DNA of 64,000 bases from Mesobacillus jeotgali. Its GTDB lineage: Bacteria > Bacillota > Bacilli > Bacillales > Cytobacillaceae. The stretch lies in contig NZ_CP025025.1 of the NCBI RefSeq assembly GCF_002874535.1, positions 370,001 to 434,000 on the forward strand. Reading direction: 5' to 3'. Made by a program: the position numbers and the translations under genes. Below the pieces are notes generated by a model. It was not told the origin of the DNA, made no database searches, and saw nothing but the letters and a program-made list of their open reading frames with translations. Each line of letters opens with the position of its first letter. The stretch's first letter is position 1. This document shows positions 8,609 to 17,447 of this stretch, one piece after another.

Positions 8609-10036
8609 ATGAGCATCAAAATTGGTGAGATTCCTTATAAAGAGCGTATCCAAAAAGGAATAAAAGATGATTTTATGCGGCAGGCTGTTTCCTCCGCGCA
8701 AGGAAGATTCCGGACTGGCCGGCTCACACAGGCTGAGGAGCTCGGCAACTGGGAGGACTGGCGCAATTTGGGGGAAGAAATCCGTACCCATACGCTGGAA
8801 AACCTCGATTACTATCTGCAGCAATTAAGCGAGCAGGTGTCAAGACGCGGCGGCCATGTGTTTTTTGCTGAGACAGCAGAAGAAGCAAACCAGTATGTTA
8901 AAGAGATTATTTTAAAGAAGCAAGCGAAGAAAGTAGTCAAAGCGAAATCGATGGTAACCGAGGAAATCGGCTTGAATAAGGCGCTTGAGGAAGTTGGCGC
9001 TGAAGTGGTTGAATCGGACCTTGGCGAGTGGATCCTGCAATTGGATGAGGATCCGCCATCCCATATCGTAACTCCTGCACTGCATAAAAACAAACAACAA
9101 ATTCGTGAGACGTTTGCGAAGAAAAAGGGCTATACCGGATCTGACACGCCGGAGGAACTGGCCGCCTTTGCCCGTGAGCAGCTGCGCCAGGACTTTTTGG
9201 CTGCTGATGTCGGTGTGACAGGCTGTAACTTTGCGATTGCAGAGTCAGGGTCGATCACGCTGGTCACAAATGAAGGGAACGCTGAAATGGTGACAGCTCT
9301 TCCAGATACAGTGATTACGGTGATGGGCATGGAGCGAATCGTGCCGACATGGGAAGAGATGGAGGTCCTTGTCAGCCTATTGACGCGCGCGGCCGTTGGT
9401 CAAAAACTGACGAGCTATATTACTGCACTTACCGGAGCACGCCTTGATGAAGAGATTGATGGACCGGAGGAATTCCACCTGGTTGTCGTCGACAATGGCC
9501 GCTCTAAGATTCTCGGAACTGAGTTCCAATCCGCTCTGCATTGCATTCGCTGTGCGGCTTGTATCAATGCTTGCCCTGTTTATCGCCATATCGGCGGACA
9601 TGCGTATAACTCGATTTATCCAGGCCCAATCGGTGCGGTCATCACACCGCTGCTCGAAGGTTATGACGATCATAAAGAGCTTCCGTATGCATCGACATTG
9701 TGTGCGGCATGTACCGAAGCTTGTCCGGTTAAAATTCCATTGCATGAGCATCTGATCCGCCATCGTCAGATCATCGTCGAAAAAGAAAAGAAAGCCCCAA
9801 CCGCTGAAAAATTGATGATGAAAGGTTTTGCGGCATGGGCTTCAAACCCGTCAATTTATAATATGAGTGCGAAAATGGCCAAACCAGCGCTTGGTCCATG
9901 GACAAAAGACGGCATGATTGAAAATGGACCGGGACCATTAAAAGCCTGGACAGAAGTACGTGATTTTTACGCGCCACAGGGACAATCGTTCCGTTCGTGG
10001 TTCAAGCAAAGACAGAAAGACGGTGAATCCAAATGA
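8609..10036 (+). CDS. lutB: LutB, lactate utilization iron-sulfur protein
   Basis: 475 residues. The N-terminal half is a LUD domain (about 65-290). Two 4Fe-4S motifs follow: C312-x2-C315-x2-C318-x3-C322-P and C365-x2-C368-x3-C372-P. A C-terminal helical tail follows. This is the electron-transfer subunit of the LutABC lactate oxidation system. A GGAGG site precedes the ATG. Its stop overlaps the lutC start by 4 bp (ATGA), which points to translational coupling. Confidence 0.94.
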   Translation: MSIKIGEIPYKERIQKGIKDDFMRQAVSSAQGRFRTGRLTQAEELGNWEDWRNLGEEIRTHTLENLDYYLQQLSEQVSRRGGHVFFAETAEEANQYVKEIILKKQAKKVVKAKSMVTEEIGLNKALEEVGAEVVESDLGEWILQLDEDPPSHIVTPALHKNKQQIRETFAKKKGYTGSDTPEELAAFAREQLRQDFLAADVGVTGCNFAIAESGSITLVTNEGNAEMVTALPDTVITVMGMERIVPTWEEMEVLVSLLTRAAVGQKLTSYITALTGARLDEEIDGPEEFHLVVVDNGRSKILGTEFQSALHCIRCAACINACPVYRHIGGHAYNSIYPGPIGAVITPLLEGYDDHKELPYASTLCAACTEACPVKIPLHEHLIRHRQIIVEKEKKAPTAEKLMMKGFAAWASNPSIYNMSAKMAKPALGPWTKDGMIENGPGPLKAWTEVRDFYAPQGQSFRSWFKQRQKDGESK

Positions 10037-10734
10037 GCATCCAAAACCGAGAAGCCTTTTTAGATAAGCTGGCGTCCAGACTAGGGCGGGAGCGACGGAC
10101 ATCAGGAGTGGAGCGGCCTCAATGGAGTGTCACCCCACAGGATGAAGTGTTCAAAGGCATGAGCCAGGACGAATTAGTTGATGTACTTGAAAAACACTGC
10201 AAAGTCATCCATACCACATTTAAACGGACAGATCGTGACGGATTAGCCAAGGTGTTGAACGAGACGCTGGAGGCTTATGAAGGTAAGTTAATCATCACGT
10301 CCAAAGATGCGCGTTACCAGGAGTATGGAGTTACTGATTTTTTTGAAGAGCAGAAAGAGAAGCTGGATGTTCATGTGTGGGATTCTGCACTGGGCAAGGA
10401 AAATCAAAAAATTGCAGAACGCGCCGATGTTGGCATCGTGTTCAGTGACATCACGCTTGCCGAGTCTGGCACGGTGACATCATTCAACACGAAAGACAAT
10501 GGCCGCTCGATCAGCCTGCTGCCGCGAACATTTATCGCGATCATCCCGAAAAGCACACTCGTCCCGCGGATGACCCAGGCAGCGAGACACATCCACCAGG
10601 CACAGGCCAACGGCGAAGACGTTCCATCCTACGTCAGCTTCATCACAGGCCCAAGCAACAGCGCCGACATTGAAATGAACCTGATCGTCGGAGTTCATGG
10701 ACCCGTTAAAGCCACTTATATTGTGGTGGATTAA
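10033..10734 (+). CDS. lutC: LutC, lactate utilization LUD-domain protein
   Basis: 233 residues, a single LUD (DUF162) domain. The family block [21 protein letters not shown] (about residues 135-155) is followed by a [14 protein letters not shown] strand and a C-terminal [19 protein letters not shown] segment. It completes the LutABC complex. Translation is likely coupled to lutB through the ATGA overlap. A strong terminator follows about 60 bp downstream. Confidence 0.93.
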   Translation: MSIQNREAFLDKLASRLGRERRTSGVERPQWSVTPQDEVFKGMSQDELVDVLEKHCKVIHTTFKRTDRDGLAKVLNETLEAYEGKLIITSKDARYQEYGVTDFFEEQKEKLDVHVWDSALGKENQKIAERADVGIVFSDITLAESGTVTSFNTKDNGRSISLLPRTFIAIIPKSTLVPRMTQAARHIHQAQANGEDVPSYVSFITGPSNSADIEMNLIVGVHGPVKATYIVVD

Positions 10735-10795
10735 GAGAAGTGGGACGTGGGGACGGTTCTTGTGTCCCGTAAATCGTATAATAGGTCATCTTGAA

Positions 10796-10828
10796 AGGCA
10801 GCGAAACCGTTTCGCTGTCTTTTTTTAA
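10796..10828 (+). terminator. Terminator of lutABC
   Basis: GGCAGCGAAA-CCG-TTTCGCTGTC stem followed by seven T residues. The hairpin shares its arms with the terminator at 18212, after tatC. Confidence 0.85.
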
Positions 10829-10988
10829 TTCTTCTGGAACACAGGGGCGTTTTTTGTCCTGTAAAGTGTAGGGTAGCTTGTCTCTCGCTTGAAGGAAGAA
10901 CAAAGTGTTGTAGAGAACTATTAAATAATGAGGATTTTAGTTCAAAACAGTTTGAATATATGATTAATGGTATTGGAAGGGATTTAAC

Positions 10989-11654
10989 ATGGCCATATAT
11001 AAAGTGATTTTATTTGATTTAGACGGAACCATTTCAGACCCAAAGGCAGGAATAACCAGATCGGTTCAATATGCATTACAGAAAATGAATATTGAAGTAC
11101 CTGATGTTAATCACCTTGAAGGTTTTATTGGACCGCCCCTTCAGGTATCCTTCGCTGAATATTTCAATCTTGATGAAATTCAAACGAAAAAAGCAATTGA
11201 ATTTTACAGAGAGAGGTTTAAGGCAAAGGGGATGTATGAAAATGAGTTATACACAAATATTCCAATTCTATTACATTCTCTAAAGGAACAGGATTTAATT
11301 TTAGTTGTTGCCACATCGAAACCTACCGTATTTTCTGAACAAATCCTTCAGCATTTTGAGATTGATCATTATTTTGACCTTGTTGTTGGCAGTAACCTTG
11401 ATGGAACCAGATCATCAAAAACTGAAATCATTCAATATATACTAGATGCGTTCAAATCACATAGGTTAGAAGATTTTATTATGATCGGCGATAGGAAGCA
11501 TGATATAGAGGGTGCTAATAATAACGGTATTGACTCAATTGGAGTAACGTATGGATATGGATCTTTTGAGGAACTCAGAAACTCAAAACCTACTTATATA
11601 GTCGGAAGCGTTGGACAGTTGAAAGGTATATTAATGGGAAGTCAGGTCAAATAG
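10989..11654 (+). CDS. HAD-family hydrolase, phosphoglycolate phosphatase-like
   Basis: 221 residues. Motif I is DLDGT (residues 10-14, nucleophile D10), motif II is the Ser/Thr in VVATSKPT (about 104-111), and motif IV is MIGDRKHDIEGA (about 161-172). A small helical cap sits between motifs I and II, as in the PGPase/Gph group. It probably removes phosphate from a small metabolite; the exact substrate is not visible. It stands alone between the lut terminator and the 11.7-kb remnant. GGAAGGGA precedes the ATG. Confidence 0.88.
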   Translation: MAIYKVILFDLDGTISDPKAGITRSVQYALQKMNIEVPDVNHLEGFIGPPLQVSFAEYFNLDEIQTKKAIEFYRERFKAKGMYENELYTNIPILLHSLKEQDLILVVATSKPTVFSEQILQHFEIDHYFDLVVGSNLDGTRSSKTEIIQYILDAFKSHRLEDFIMIGDRKHDIEGANNNGIDSIGVTYGYGSFEELRNSKPTYIVGSVGQLKGILMGSQVK

Positions 11655-11742
11655 ATTTCATAAATCACGGACACGGTTCCGGCGTTCCATAAACAGAGGA
11701 TCTTCCAACTGGCGTGATCATTGCTGTCTGCCAGCTTGTTAA

Positions 11743-11913
11743 TTGATTGAGAGTGATGGAGAACAACAAGATATGGGCAATGGTGGAGGATGGCAGGACA
11801 ATGATTTTTCCCTTGTGTTTATAAAGTGGGAGGATATGTCTGGGAAGATGAAGATGCTGGACCGCTTCATTCCGGCAAAAGGAAGGCTGGGGTTATGGGA
11901 GTATGAAGTATAG
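11743..11913 (+). pseudogene. Probable gene remnant or tiny gene
   Basis: A frame from TTG 11743 (or ATG 11773) to TAG 11913. The protein-like C-terminal part contains DNDFSLVFIKWEDMSGKM, then LDRFIPAKGRLGLWEYEV. No ribosome binding site fits either start, but a good plus-strand terminator follows directly (11918-11946). It may be the end of a lost gene. The minus-strand frame over the same bases looks random. Confidence 0.35.
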
Positions 11914-11917
11914 AGTG

Positions 11918-11946
11918 GCCTGTTCAACGGGGAACAGGCACTTTTT
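11918..11946 (+). terminator. Intrinsic terminator (plus strand)
   Basis: GCCTGTTC-N5-GAACAGGC followed by five T residues a few bases later. It serves plus-strand transcripts and overlaps the last codons of the opposing DMT exporter gene. Confidence 0.6.
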
Positions 11947-12871
11947 CAGCTTTGTTAGCTTTACCCGCTAAAATACGGGCAGGAATTGGAATCATCAATC
12001 TGACAGGCTTGTTTTTCAAAAGCGTAAATAAAATGCAGCCTGCAATAACAATGACGCTGCCAGCGGCCTGGATCCAGGTCATGTTCTCTCCTAAAAAAAC
12101 AAAGGCCAGGACGGCGGTAAAGATCGGATTGAAATTAAGGAACAACCCGGAAGTGCTTGGCCCCAGCTTATTGACTCCGATATTCCAGAGAACCATACAA
12201 AGTACGGTCGAGACAAGGCCTGTGTATAAAATGCCTTGCATAAAGGAGGAGTTCAAGTTGGTTATCGTGAAATCATTGATGGAAAAAGGCAGTAAAACGA
12301 GCAGGCCGAAAATACCAGAGTAGAGGATGGACATCATTGGTGTGACGGCTGCCATCGCCCACTTGCTGCTGACCGAATAAATCCCCCACATTCCCACAGC
12401 TGCCATCATATAAAGGTCTCCTTTATTGAACTGCAAGGATAACAATATATTCATATTCCCCTTTGAAAGGACGAGCAGAACTCCAAATAGGGAGAGGATC
12501 ATTGTAAGGAATTGGAGTCTATTGATTTTTTCTTTTAGAAAAAAGAAAGAGAATGCCGCAATCGAAAACATATTCACGGTCGAGATCAAGCCAACGTTCG
12601 TTGCCGAAGTCTTTTCAAGTGCCATGAATTGCAGTGCCTGAAATAAGGCGACTCCGGTAACTCCCATTATAAACAGGGGCAGAATGGATTCTTTTGGCGG
12701 GATCAGCTTTTTTTCTTTCCACCAGACAAGCGGGATCAGGCAAATGATCGCAATGGCCCATCTTAGAATGGTCAAGGTAATCGGAGAAGCATGGTCAACA
12801 AGCGTCTTCCCCACGATAAAATTTCCGCCCCAAAGAAAACTCGTTAAAAGTAATAGTAAATAATATTTCAC
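11924..12871 (-). CDS. EamA/DMT-family metabolite exporter
   Basis: 315 residues with ten hydrophobic helices in two EamA repeats (about 1-138 and 152-290). It begins with the typical SFLWGGNFIVGK motif and has the second-repeat mark FNPIFTAVLAFVFLGE. A basic tail of about 25 residues follows. DMT proteins export amino acids or similar metabolites. It is transcribed away from an Lrp-type regulator, an arrangement often seen for amino acid exporters, and a perfect 14-bp palindrome lies between them. The substrate is unknown. Confidence 0.88.
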   Translation of the reverse strand: MKYYLLLLLTSFLWGGNFIVGKTLVDHASPITLTILRWAIAIICLIPLVWWKEKKLIPPKESILPLFIMGVTGVALFQALQFMALEKTSATNVGLISTVNMFSIAAFSFFFLKEKINRLQFLTMILSLFGVLLVLSKGNMNILLSLQFNKGDLYMMAAVGMWGIYSVSSKWAMAAVTPMMSILYSGIFGLLVLLPFSINDFTITNLNSSFMQGILYTGLVSTVLCMVLWNIGVNKLGPSTSGLFLNFNPIFTAVLAFVFLGENMTWIQAAGSVIVIAGCILFTLLKNKPVRLMIPIPARILAGKANKAEKVPVPR

Positions 12872-12896
12872 GTCATTTGGCCCCTTTGAGCAGAGC

Positions 12897-12910
12897 CATT
12901 GTGCACAATG
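12897..12910. promoter_or_regulatory. 14-bp palindrome, candidate Lrp-family operator
   Basis: CATTGTGCACAATG is a perfect palindrome 26 bp upstream of the DMT exporter start and 172 bp upstream of the divergent Lrp gene. The position and symmetry fit the operator of the neighbouring regulator, by inference. Confidence 0.55.
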
Positions 12911-13081
12911 ACTTTACGTTATATGAATTATTTTAACATTTTCCTTCGATTACAAAAGATAATTTTGTTAAATTGATTTAATTCAAAATAAATAAAAGTA
13001 TAATAGATATATAGTTATGAAAATTCAAATACGGTTCCTTTTTTCACTGGTATTCTGAATTTTTTAAAAGGGGGATGAACC

Positions 13082-13564
13082 GTGGAATCAGTTGTAAGCA
13101 AGGTTTTGGACAATGTGGATATAAAAATTCTGGATTTACTGCAAAAGGATGCTCAGTTAAGCAATCTGGAACTTTCGAAGCGAGTGAATTTATCTGCTCC
13201 GGCTGTTCATGCAAGAATCAAGCGGCTCGAAGGTGAAGGGTACATCAAAAAGCATGTCGCGATCTTAAATCATGAGAAACTCGGGTTTGATTTGCTGTGC
13301 TTTGTTTTTATGAGTACCAATATGCATCAGTTAGAAAAGTTGGAATCATTGGAAGAGACCCTTGAAGCAATGGAAGAGGTATTGGAATGCCATTGCCTCA
13401 CTGGGGAGTACGATTATCTGTTAAAGGTGGCCTGCAAAGATCGCAAGGGGCTGGAGATGTTTATCAGGGGGCTGAATGAACTGGGGATTACCAAGATCCA
13501 GACAAGTCTGGCTTTAAGGGAAATCAAAGACTCGACCGTGCTTCCAATCAGTGGGGAAGTGTGA
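13082..13564 (+). CDS. Lrp/AsnC-family transcriptional regulator
   Basis: 160 residues. The N-terminal helix-turn-helix (about 8-65) reads DIKILDLLQKDAQLSNLELSKRVNLSAPAVHARIKRLEGEGYI, the standard Lrp pattern. The RAM/ligand domain follows (about 70-150) with the conserved GEYDYLLKV strand. The start is GTG at 13082 (the ribosome binding site AAGGGGGATG ends about 5 bp before it). It probably senses an amino acid and controls the divergent exporter. A TATAAT box is at 12999. A strong terminator follows at 13642. Confidence 0.9.
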   Translation: MESVVSKVLDNVDIKILDLLQKDAQLSNLELSKRVNLSAPAVHARIKRLEGEGYIKKHVAILNHEKLGFDLLCFVFMSTNMHQLEKLESLEETLEAMEEVLECHCLTGEYDYLLKVACKDRKGLEMFIRGLNELGITKIQTSLALREIKDSTVLPISGEV

Positions 13565-13641
13565 GCAACAGCGGTTAGGAGGGACATGGAGGCTTGACAC
13601 ATATACAATAAAAATACACCCATAAGGCTTGAGTTATTTTA

Positions 13642-13676
13642 GCCCCGCAAGTTCGGTTGACTTGCGGGGCCTTTTT
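13642..13676 (+). terminator. Terminator after the Lrp gene
   Basis: GCCCCGCAAGT ... ACTTGCGGGGC, an 11-pair GC-rich stem followed by CTTTTTA. Confidence 0.9.
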
Positions 13677-13748
13677 ATGACTTAAGTGACAAGGCTTCAT
13701 ACATACCTTTTTCAAACACTTTTAATATGCTCGCATTCTAATAAAAAA

Positions 13749-13802
13749 TATGTAAACCTAATTAATTATTGGTTGACATAAAATATTACGAAAGCGTATT
13801 CT
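13749..13802 (+). promoter_or_regulatory. BirA operator overlapping the bioY promoter
   Basis: TATGTAAACC-N12-GGTTGACATA is an inverted repeat matching in 9 of 10 positions, as in BirA (biotin repressor) operators of Firmicutes. The right arm contains the -35 TTGACA (13773), followed after 18 bp by TATTCT. Biotin-loaded BirA would therefore block this promoter. Confidence 0.85.
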
Positions 13803-13834
13803 TTATTTATATTACAGAAAAGGAGAGCTTACTT

Positions 13835-14425
13835 ATGAAGTTTAAAGCACTAGATTTAACTCTGGCATCCATGTTCGTCGGTCTCATGGCGATTGGAGCG
13901 AATATCACCTCCTTTGTACCGTTTATGGTCGTCGGTGGTGTACCGATTACTTTGCAAACCTTCTTCGCTATTTTAGCGGGAATCATCCTCGGCAGTCGCC
14001 TGGGAGCCATTTCCATGACGGTCTATGCATTAGTGGGATTGGTTGGTGTACCAGTGTTCGCAAAATTTGGCGCTGGGTTGTCCACTTTTATTAGCCCCAC
14101 ATTCGGTTTTATCCTATCGTTCATTTTTACAGCGTATGTTGCAGGGAAAATGGTAGAAAAGAATCGTACGCTATTCGCCTTTATCTTTGCTTCATTAACC
14201 GGACTTGTCATTAACTATGTATTCGGCACAAATTGGATGTATTTTGCCTATAAATTCTGGGCTGCGGCACCGGAGGGTTTCACATATAAAATGGCCTGGC
14301 TATGGATGGTTGTCCCGCTTCCAAAAGACATCATCCTTGCTGTTTTTGCTGGCATGATGGGGCATAGACTGGAAAAAACAGTCCTGCAGAAAGGCAGCTT
14401 CAAGCACTTAAGGAAAGCAGCTTAA
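13835..14425 (+). CDS. bioY: BioY, biotin uptake S component
   Basis: 196 residues from the ATG at 13835, which has AAGGAGAG upstream; the longer frame from 13769 would start inside the BirA operator. Six hydrophobic helices are seen. Family marks are VGGVPITLQTFF (about 35-46), GVPVFAKFGAG and SPTFGFILSF. BioY binds biotin and works alone or with an ECF energising module. bioB follows 22 bp downstream, under the same BirA control. The presence of only bioY and bioB suggests scavenging of biotin or dethiobiotin. Confidence 0.93.
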   Translation: MKFKALDLTLASMFVGLMAIGANITSFVPFMVVGGVPITLQTFFAILAGIILGSRLGAISMTVYALVGLVGVPVFAKFGAGLSTFISPTFGFILSFIFTAYVAGKMVEKNRTLFAFIFASLTGLVINYVFGTNWMYFAYKFWAAAPEGFTYKMAWLWMVVPLPKDIILAVFAGMMGHRLEKTVLQKGSFKHLRKAA

Positions 14426-14447
14426 TATCAAAGGGGGAATGAATAGC

Positions 14448-15440
14448 ATGGGATACTGGAAGGAGTTAGCACTGGGGGTGCTCAATGGAAACGAGCTTTC
14501 AGATGCAGAGGCTTTAAGCATACTGGATTGTCCCGATCAGGAACTGCTCGAGTTGCTCCAGGGAGCCTACATCATACGCCATAACTATTATGGAAACAGC
14601 GTAAAATTAAATATGATCATCAACACCAAATCAGGATTATGCCCGGAAAACTGCGGTTACTGTGCTCAATCCAGCGTATCTGAAGCACCCATTCAAAAGT
14701 ATAAAATGATGGATAAAGAAACAATCCTAAAAGGAGCCGAACAAGCTTTTAACCTCAATGCAGGCACCTATTGCATTGTTGCCAGCGGCAGAGGGCCAAG
14801 TGAAAAGGAGATTGATACAGTCACTTCGGCTGTAGAGGAAATTAAAGATAAATATGGCCTGAAGGTTTGTGCCTGCCTCGGAATCCTTAAACCCTCACAA
14901 GCAGAAAGACTAAAAGCAGCTGGTGTTGATCGATACAACCATAACCTCAACACTTCAGCGAGTCATCATGCTGCCATCACGACATCGCATACATATGAAG
15001 ATCGCGTCAATACTGTAGAACTTATTAAAAATTCCGGGATTTCACCATGCTCCGGGGTGATAGTTGGAATGAAGGAAACGAAGCAAGATGTGGTTGACAT
15101 GGCACGCAGCCTGAAGGCACTTGACGCTGATTCCATACCGGTCAATTTCCTTCATGCAATAGACGGTACCCCGCTGGAAGGAACACAAGAATTGAATCCG
15201 CGTTACTGCCTGAAAGTCCTGTGCCTGATGCGATTCATCAATCCTGCAAAAGAAATCAGGATTTCCGGGGGCAGAGAAGTGAATCTGCGCAGTCTGCAGC
15301 CTTTAGGGCTCTATCCTGCCAACTCGATCTTTGTCGGGGATTATTTAACAACAGAAGGGCAAGAAACGACCGCAGACCATAAAATGCTCGAGGATCTTGG
15401 ATTCGAAATTGAATTTGCAAAGGAAGAAATTCCATCTTAA
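14448..15440 (+). CDS. bioB: Biotin synthase
   Basis: 330 residues. The radical-SAM motif C65-PEN-C69-GY-C72-AQS is present, with the later conserved YNHNLNTS and SGGREVNLR segments that hold the cysteine/arginine ligands of the second cluster region. BioB inserts sulfur into dethiobiotin. The ATG at 14448 is chosen because AAAGGGGG lies 10 bp upstream; the ATG at 14439 is only 1 bp from it. It is co-transcribed with bioY. A long terminator follows. Confidence 0.95.
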   Translation: MGYWKELALGVLNGNELSDAEALSILDCPDQELLELLQGAYIIRHNYYGNSVKLNMIINTKSGLCPENCGYCAQSSVSEAPIQKYKMMDKETILKGAEQAFNLNAGTYCIVASGRGPSEKEIDTVTSAVEEIKDKYGLKVCACLGILKPSQAERLKAAGVDRYNHNLNTSASHHAAITTSHTYEDRVNTVELIKNSGISPCSGVIVGMKETKQDVVDMARSLKALDADSIPVNFLHAIDGTPLEGTQELNPRYCLKVLCLMRFINPAKEIRISGGREVNLRSLQPLGLYPANSIFVGDYLTTEGQETTADHKMLEDLGFEIEFAKEEIPS

Positions 15441-15442
15441 AA

Positions 15443-15488
15443 AAAGACCCAGTGTGGTAGTACATCTACTGCACTGAGTCTTTTTTTT
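15443..15488 (+). terminator. Terminator of bioY-bioB
   Basis: AAAGACCCAGTG ... CACTGAGTCTTT with an inner TAGT/ACTA pairing, followed by eight T residues. Confidence 0.85.
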
Positions 15489-15542
15489 GAAGAGAAAGGC
15501 CATCCTCCTGTTAATCAGCCTTTACTATTATTATACTGAATT

Positions 15543-15592
15543 TTTACACAACTCTGGTAATACCTTAATAATTTCCATTTAATCTATTAATA
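15543..15592 (+). promoter_or_regulatory. Candidate PhoP box before phoX
   Basis: TTTACA (15543), TTAATA (15565) and TTAATA (15587) fit the TT(A/T)A(C/T)A hexamer and lie exactly 22 bp apart. The 11-bp positions between them (CTGGTA, CATTTA) are poor. PhoP boxes use 11-bp phasing, so this is a weak but plausible site. Confidence 0.4.
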
Positions 15593-15627
15593 GTTTCAAA
15601 AATACATAGGATGAGGAGAGATGAGGT

Positions 15628-17061
15628 ATGGCTGATCAAAATACGAATAGTGGCTTGAACAGAAGGGACTTCTTAAAGGCAGGTGGGGTGAGTGCGCTTG
15701 CCATTACTCTTGGCAGTACTGGAGTAATGGGGCTGAGTACAACAGCACTTGCCGATTCTGCTAAAAATCCAACTAGCGGATTTGGCGGGTATGGAGATTT
15801 GATTCCAGATCCTAATGGCATTCTCGATCTTCCAAAAGGCTTCCATTACAAAATCATCTCCAGAGAAGGCGACTTGATGACAGACGGAACCAAAATCCCG
15901 GGTGCTTTTGATGGAATGGCGGCTTTTGAAGGGCCGAACAACACGACGATTCTTGTTCGTAATCATGAATTATCTTCTGGCCCGGCATTTGGAAGAAATC
16001 CTTATGATGCAAATGCACAGGGTGGAACTTCCGCTCTTGTTGTAGGGGCAAATCGTGAAGTGATTAAAGAATATGTGACATCTTCAGGTACAATCCGAAA
16101 TTGCGCAGGTGGCGCGACACCTTGGGGCACATGGCTAACTTGCGAAGAAAACCGTTCCGAGGGACATGGTTATGTATTCGAAGTCGATCCATCGCAGCCA
16201 GAAAACGATATGTCCAAAACGCCAATCAAGGAAATGGGCCGTTTTTCACACGAAGCATGTGCAATTGACCCAGCGACAGGATATGTCTATTTAACCGAAG
16301 ATGCAAGCCCGAGCTTCCTTTATCGTTTTATCCCGAATGACTTGAGCCAAAAGCCAGGTGCGTTGCAAAAAGGCGGCAAGTTATATGCGGCAGCGATTGA
16401 AGCGGTGGCGGATCCATCAGCCAGCACTTTCAAAACGGGACAAACTTTTAAAATTGTGTGGAAGGAAGTAGATCCTCATTGGTGCCGTGAAGAAGCTGCT
16501 GCGCAAGACTGCATTGTGTTCTCAAGGCTTGAGGGAGCATTCTTTCAAGAGGGGGTTTTCTGGTTTGATGATACCTCTGCCGGTGATAAAAAACTTGGCC
16601 GCGTGTATCGTTATGTACCTCATACGAATACCCTGGAGCTTTTTTATGAAGGAAATGATGCGCGATACATGGAATATCCGGATAATATCTGCTGTACACC
16701 TTGGGGCGACCTTTGGTATGCAGAGGATGGCTCTGGCCAGGATCGCATTATGGGAATTACTCCAGAAGGCAAGGTGTATCCTTTTGCGGCCAACCGTTTA
16801 AGCGGCTCTGAACTGGCAGGCCCAACCTTCTCGCCAGATGGAAACACCCTTTTCGTCAATATCCAAAGCCCTGGCAAAACGTTTGCGATTTGGGGACCAT
16901 TCCAGCGCCGTAATGCTGCGCGCGCAAGGGAAATGTCCTTTGCTGCACCAGCGAATCTTGCACCGCAAGTTTCTGAAAAAGTCGCCAAGGCTGCCAAAGC
17001 ACAAGGGATGTCCATCCTGGAAGCAGCAGCATTTGAGCGCCATGGGATAAAAATGGCATAG
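15628..17061 (+). CDS. phoX: PhoX-family phosphatase (DUF839), Tat-exported
   Basis: 477 residues. The N-terminus carries a twin-arginine signal (R12-R13-DFLK, then a hydrophobic stretch to an ALADSA cleavage region near residue 44). The mature part is a beta-propeller of the DUF839/PhoX type, with GAFDGMAAFEG, NHELSSGPAFG, the CAGGATPWGTWLTCEEN block and the FSHEACAIDPATGYVYLTEDA block. PhoX enzymes are secreted, calcium- and iron-dependent alkaline phosphatases that free phosphate from organic esters. tatA and tatC follow, the same logic as phoD-tatAd-tatCd in B. subtilis. DUF839 proteins other than PhoX exist, so the exact activity is inferred. Confidence 0.85.
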   Translation: MADQNTNSGLNRRDFLKAGGVSALAITLGSTGVMGLSTTALADSAKNPTSGFGGYGDLIPDPNGILDLPKGFHYKIISREGDLMTDGTKIPGAFDGMAAFEGPNNTTILVRNHELSSGPAFGRNPYDANAQGGTSALVVGANREVIKEYVTSSGTIRNCAGGATPWGTWLTCEENRSEGHGYVFEVDPSQPENDMSKTPIKEMGRFSHEACAIDPATGYVYLTEDASPSFLYRFIPNDLSQKPGALQKGGKLYAAAIEAVADPSASTFKTGQTFKIVWKEVDPHWCREEAAAQDCIVFSRLEGAFFQEGVFWFDDTSAGDKKLGRVYRYVPHTNTLELFYEGNDARYMEYPDNICCTPWGDLWYAEDGSGQDRIMGITPEGKVYPFAANRLSGSELAGPTFSPDGNTLFVNIQSPGKTFAIWGPFQRRNAARAREMSFAAPANLAPQVSEKVAKAAKAQGMSILEAAAFERHGIKMA

Positions 17062-17080
17062 ATTGTTTCACTAGAATCTA

Positions 17081-17125
17081 AAAAAAGATGTAAGCTAAAC
17101 ACTTGTATGGTTTACATCTTTTTTT
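17081..17125 (+). terminator. Terminator of phoX
   Basis: AAAAAGATGTAA ... TTTACATCTTTTTTT; the long stem separates phoX from tatA, so the tat genes probably have their own start or depend on read-through. Confidence 0.85.
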
Positions 17126-17202
17126 ACATCCCGGTTATTTGTTGAAGCTTTCCTGGAGTGCACGTGAACAGTAAAGAAACGTTAAGTATTGGAGGTTACT
17201 AG

Positions 17203-17400
17203 ATGTTACAGAATATAGGAATACCTGGTTTAATACTAGTTCTTGTCATTGCTCTAATTATTTTTGGTCCATCCAAGCTGCCTGAAATCGGCCGTGCTTT
17301 TGGATCGACACTAAAAGAGTTCAAGAAATCAACACGTGAGTTGGTTTCGGATGACGAGTCGAAAAAAGATGATGAAAACAAAAGTAGTGTAACTCAATAA
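17203..17400 (+). CDS. tatA: TatA, twin-arginine translocase subunit (TatAd type)
   Basis: 65 residues: one N-terminal helix ([17 protein letters not shown]), the [14 protein letters not shown] hinge, an amphipathic helix and an acidic, Lys-rich tail. It closely resembles B. subtilis TatAd, which serves PhoD export; here the adjacent Tat substrate is PhoX. TatA oligomers form the translocation site for folded proteins. GGAGG precedes the ATG. A hairpin with a T run separates it from tatC. Confidence 0.95.
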   Translation: MLQNIGIPGLILVLVIALIIFGPSKLPEIGRAFGSTLKEFKKSTRELVSDDESKKDDENKSSVTQ

Positions 17401-17407
17401 GAAATAG

Positions 17408-17435
17408 AAGAAGATGACTTTCATCTTCTTTTTTT
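17408..17435 (+). terminator. Intercistronic terminator/attenuator between tatA and tatC
   Basis: A perfect 10-pair stem, AAGAAGATGA-CTT-TCATCTTCTT, followed by T residues, in the 47-bp tatA-tatC gap. It is likely to end part of the transcripts after tatA and so give more TatA than TatC. Confidence 0.75.
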
Positions 17436-17447
17436 AGAGGTGATTTC

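Noticed and set aside
9377-9763. 128-residue minus-strand frame and its 103-residue plus-strand neighbour
   Set aside because: Both are shadows inside lutB.
16644-17102. 152-residue minus-strand frame
   Set aside because: Antisense of the phoX gene end and its terminator.
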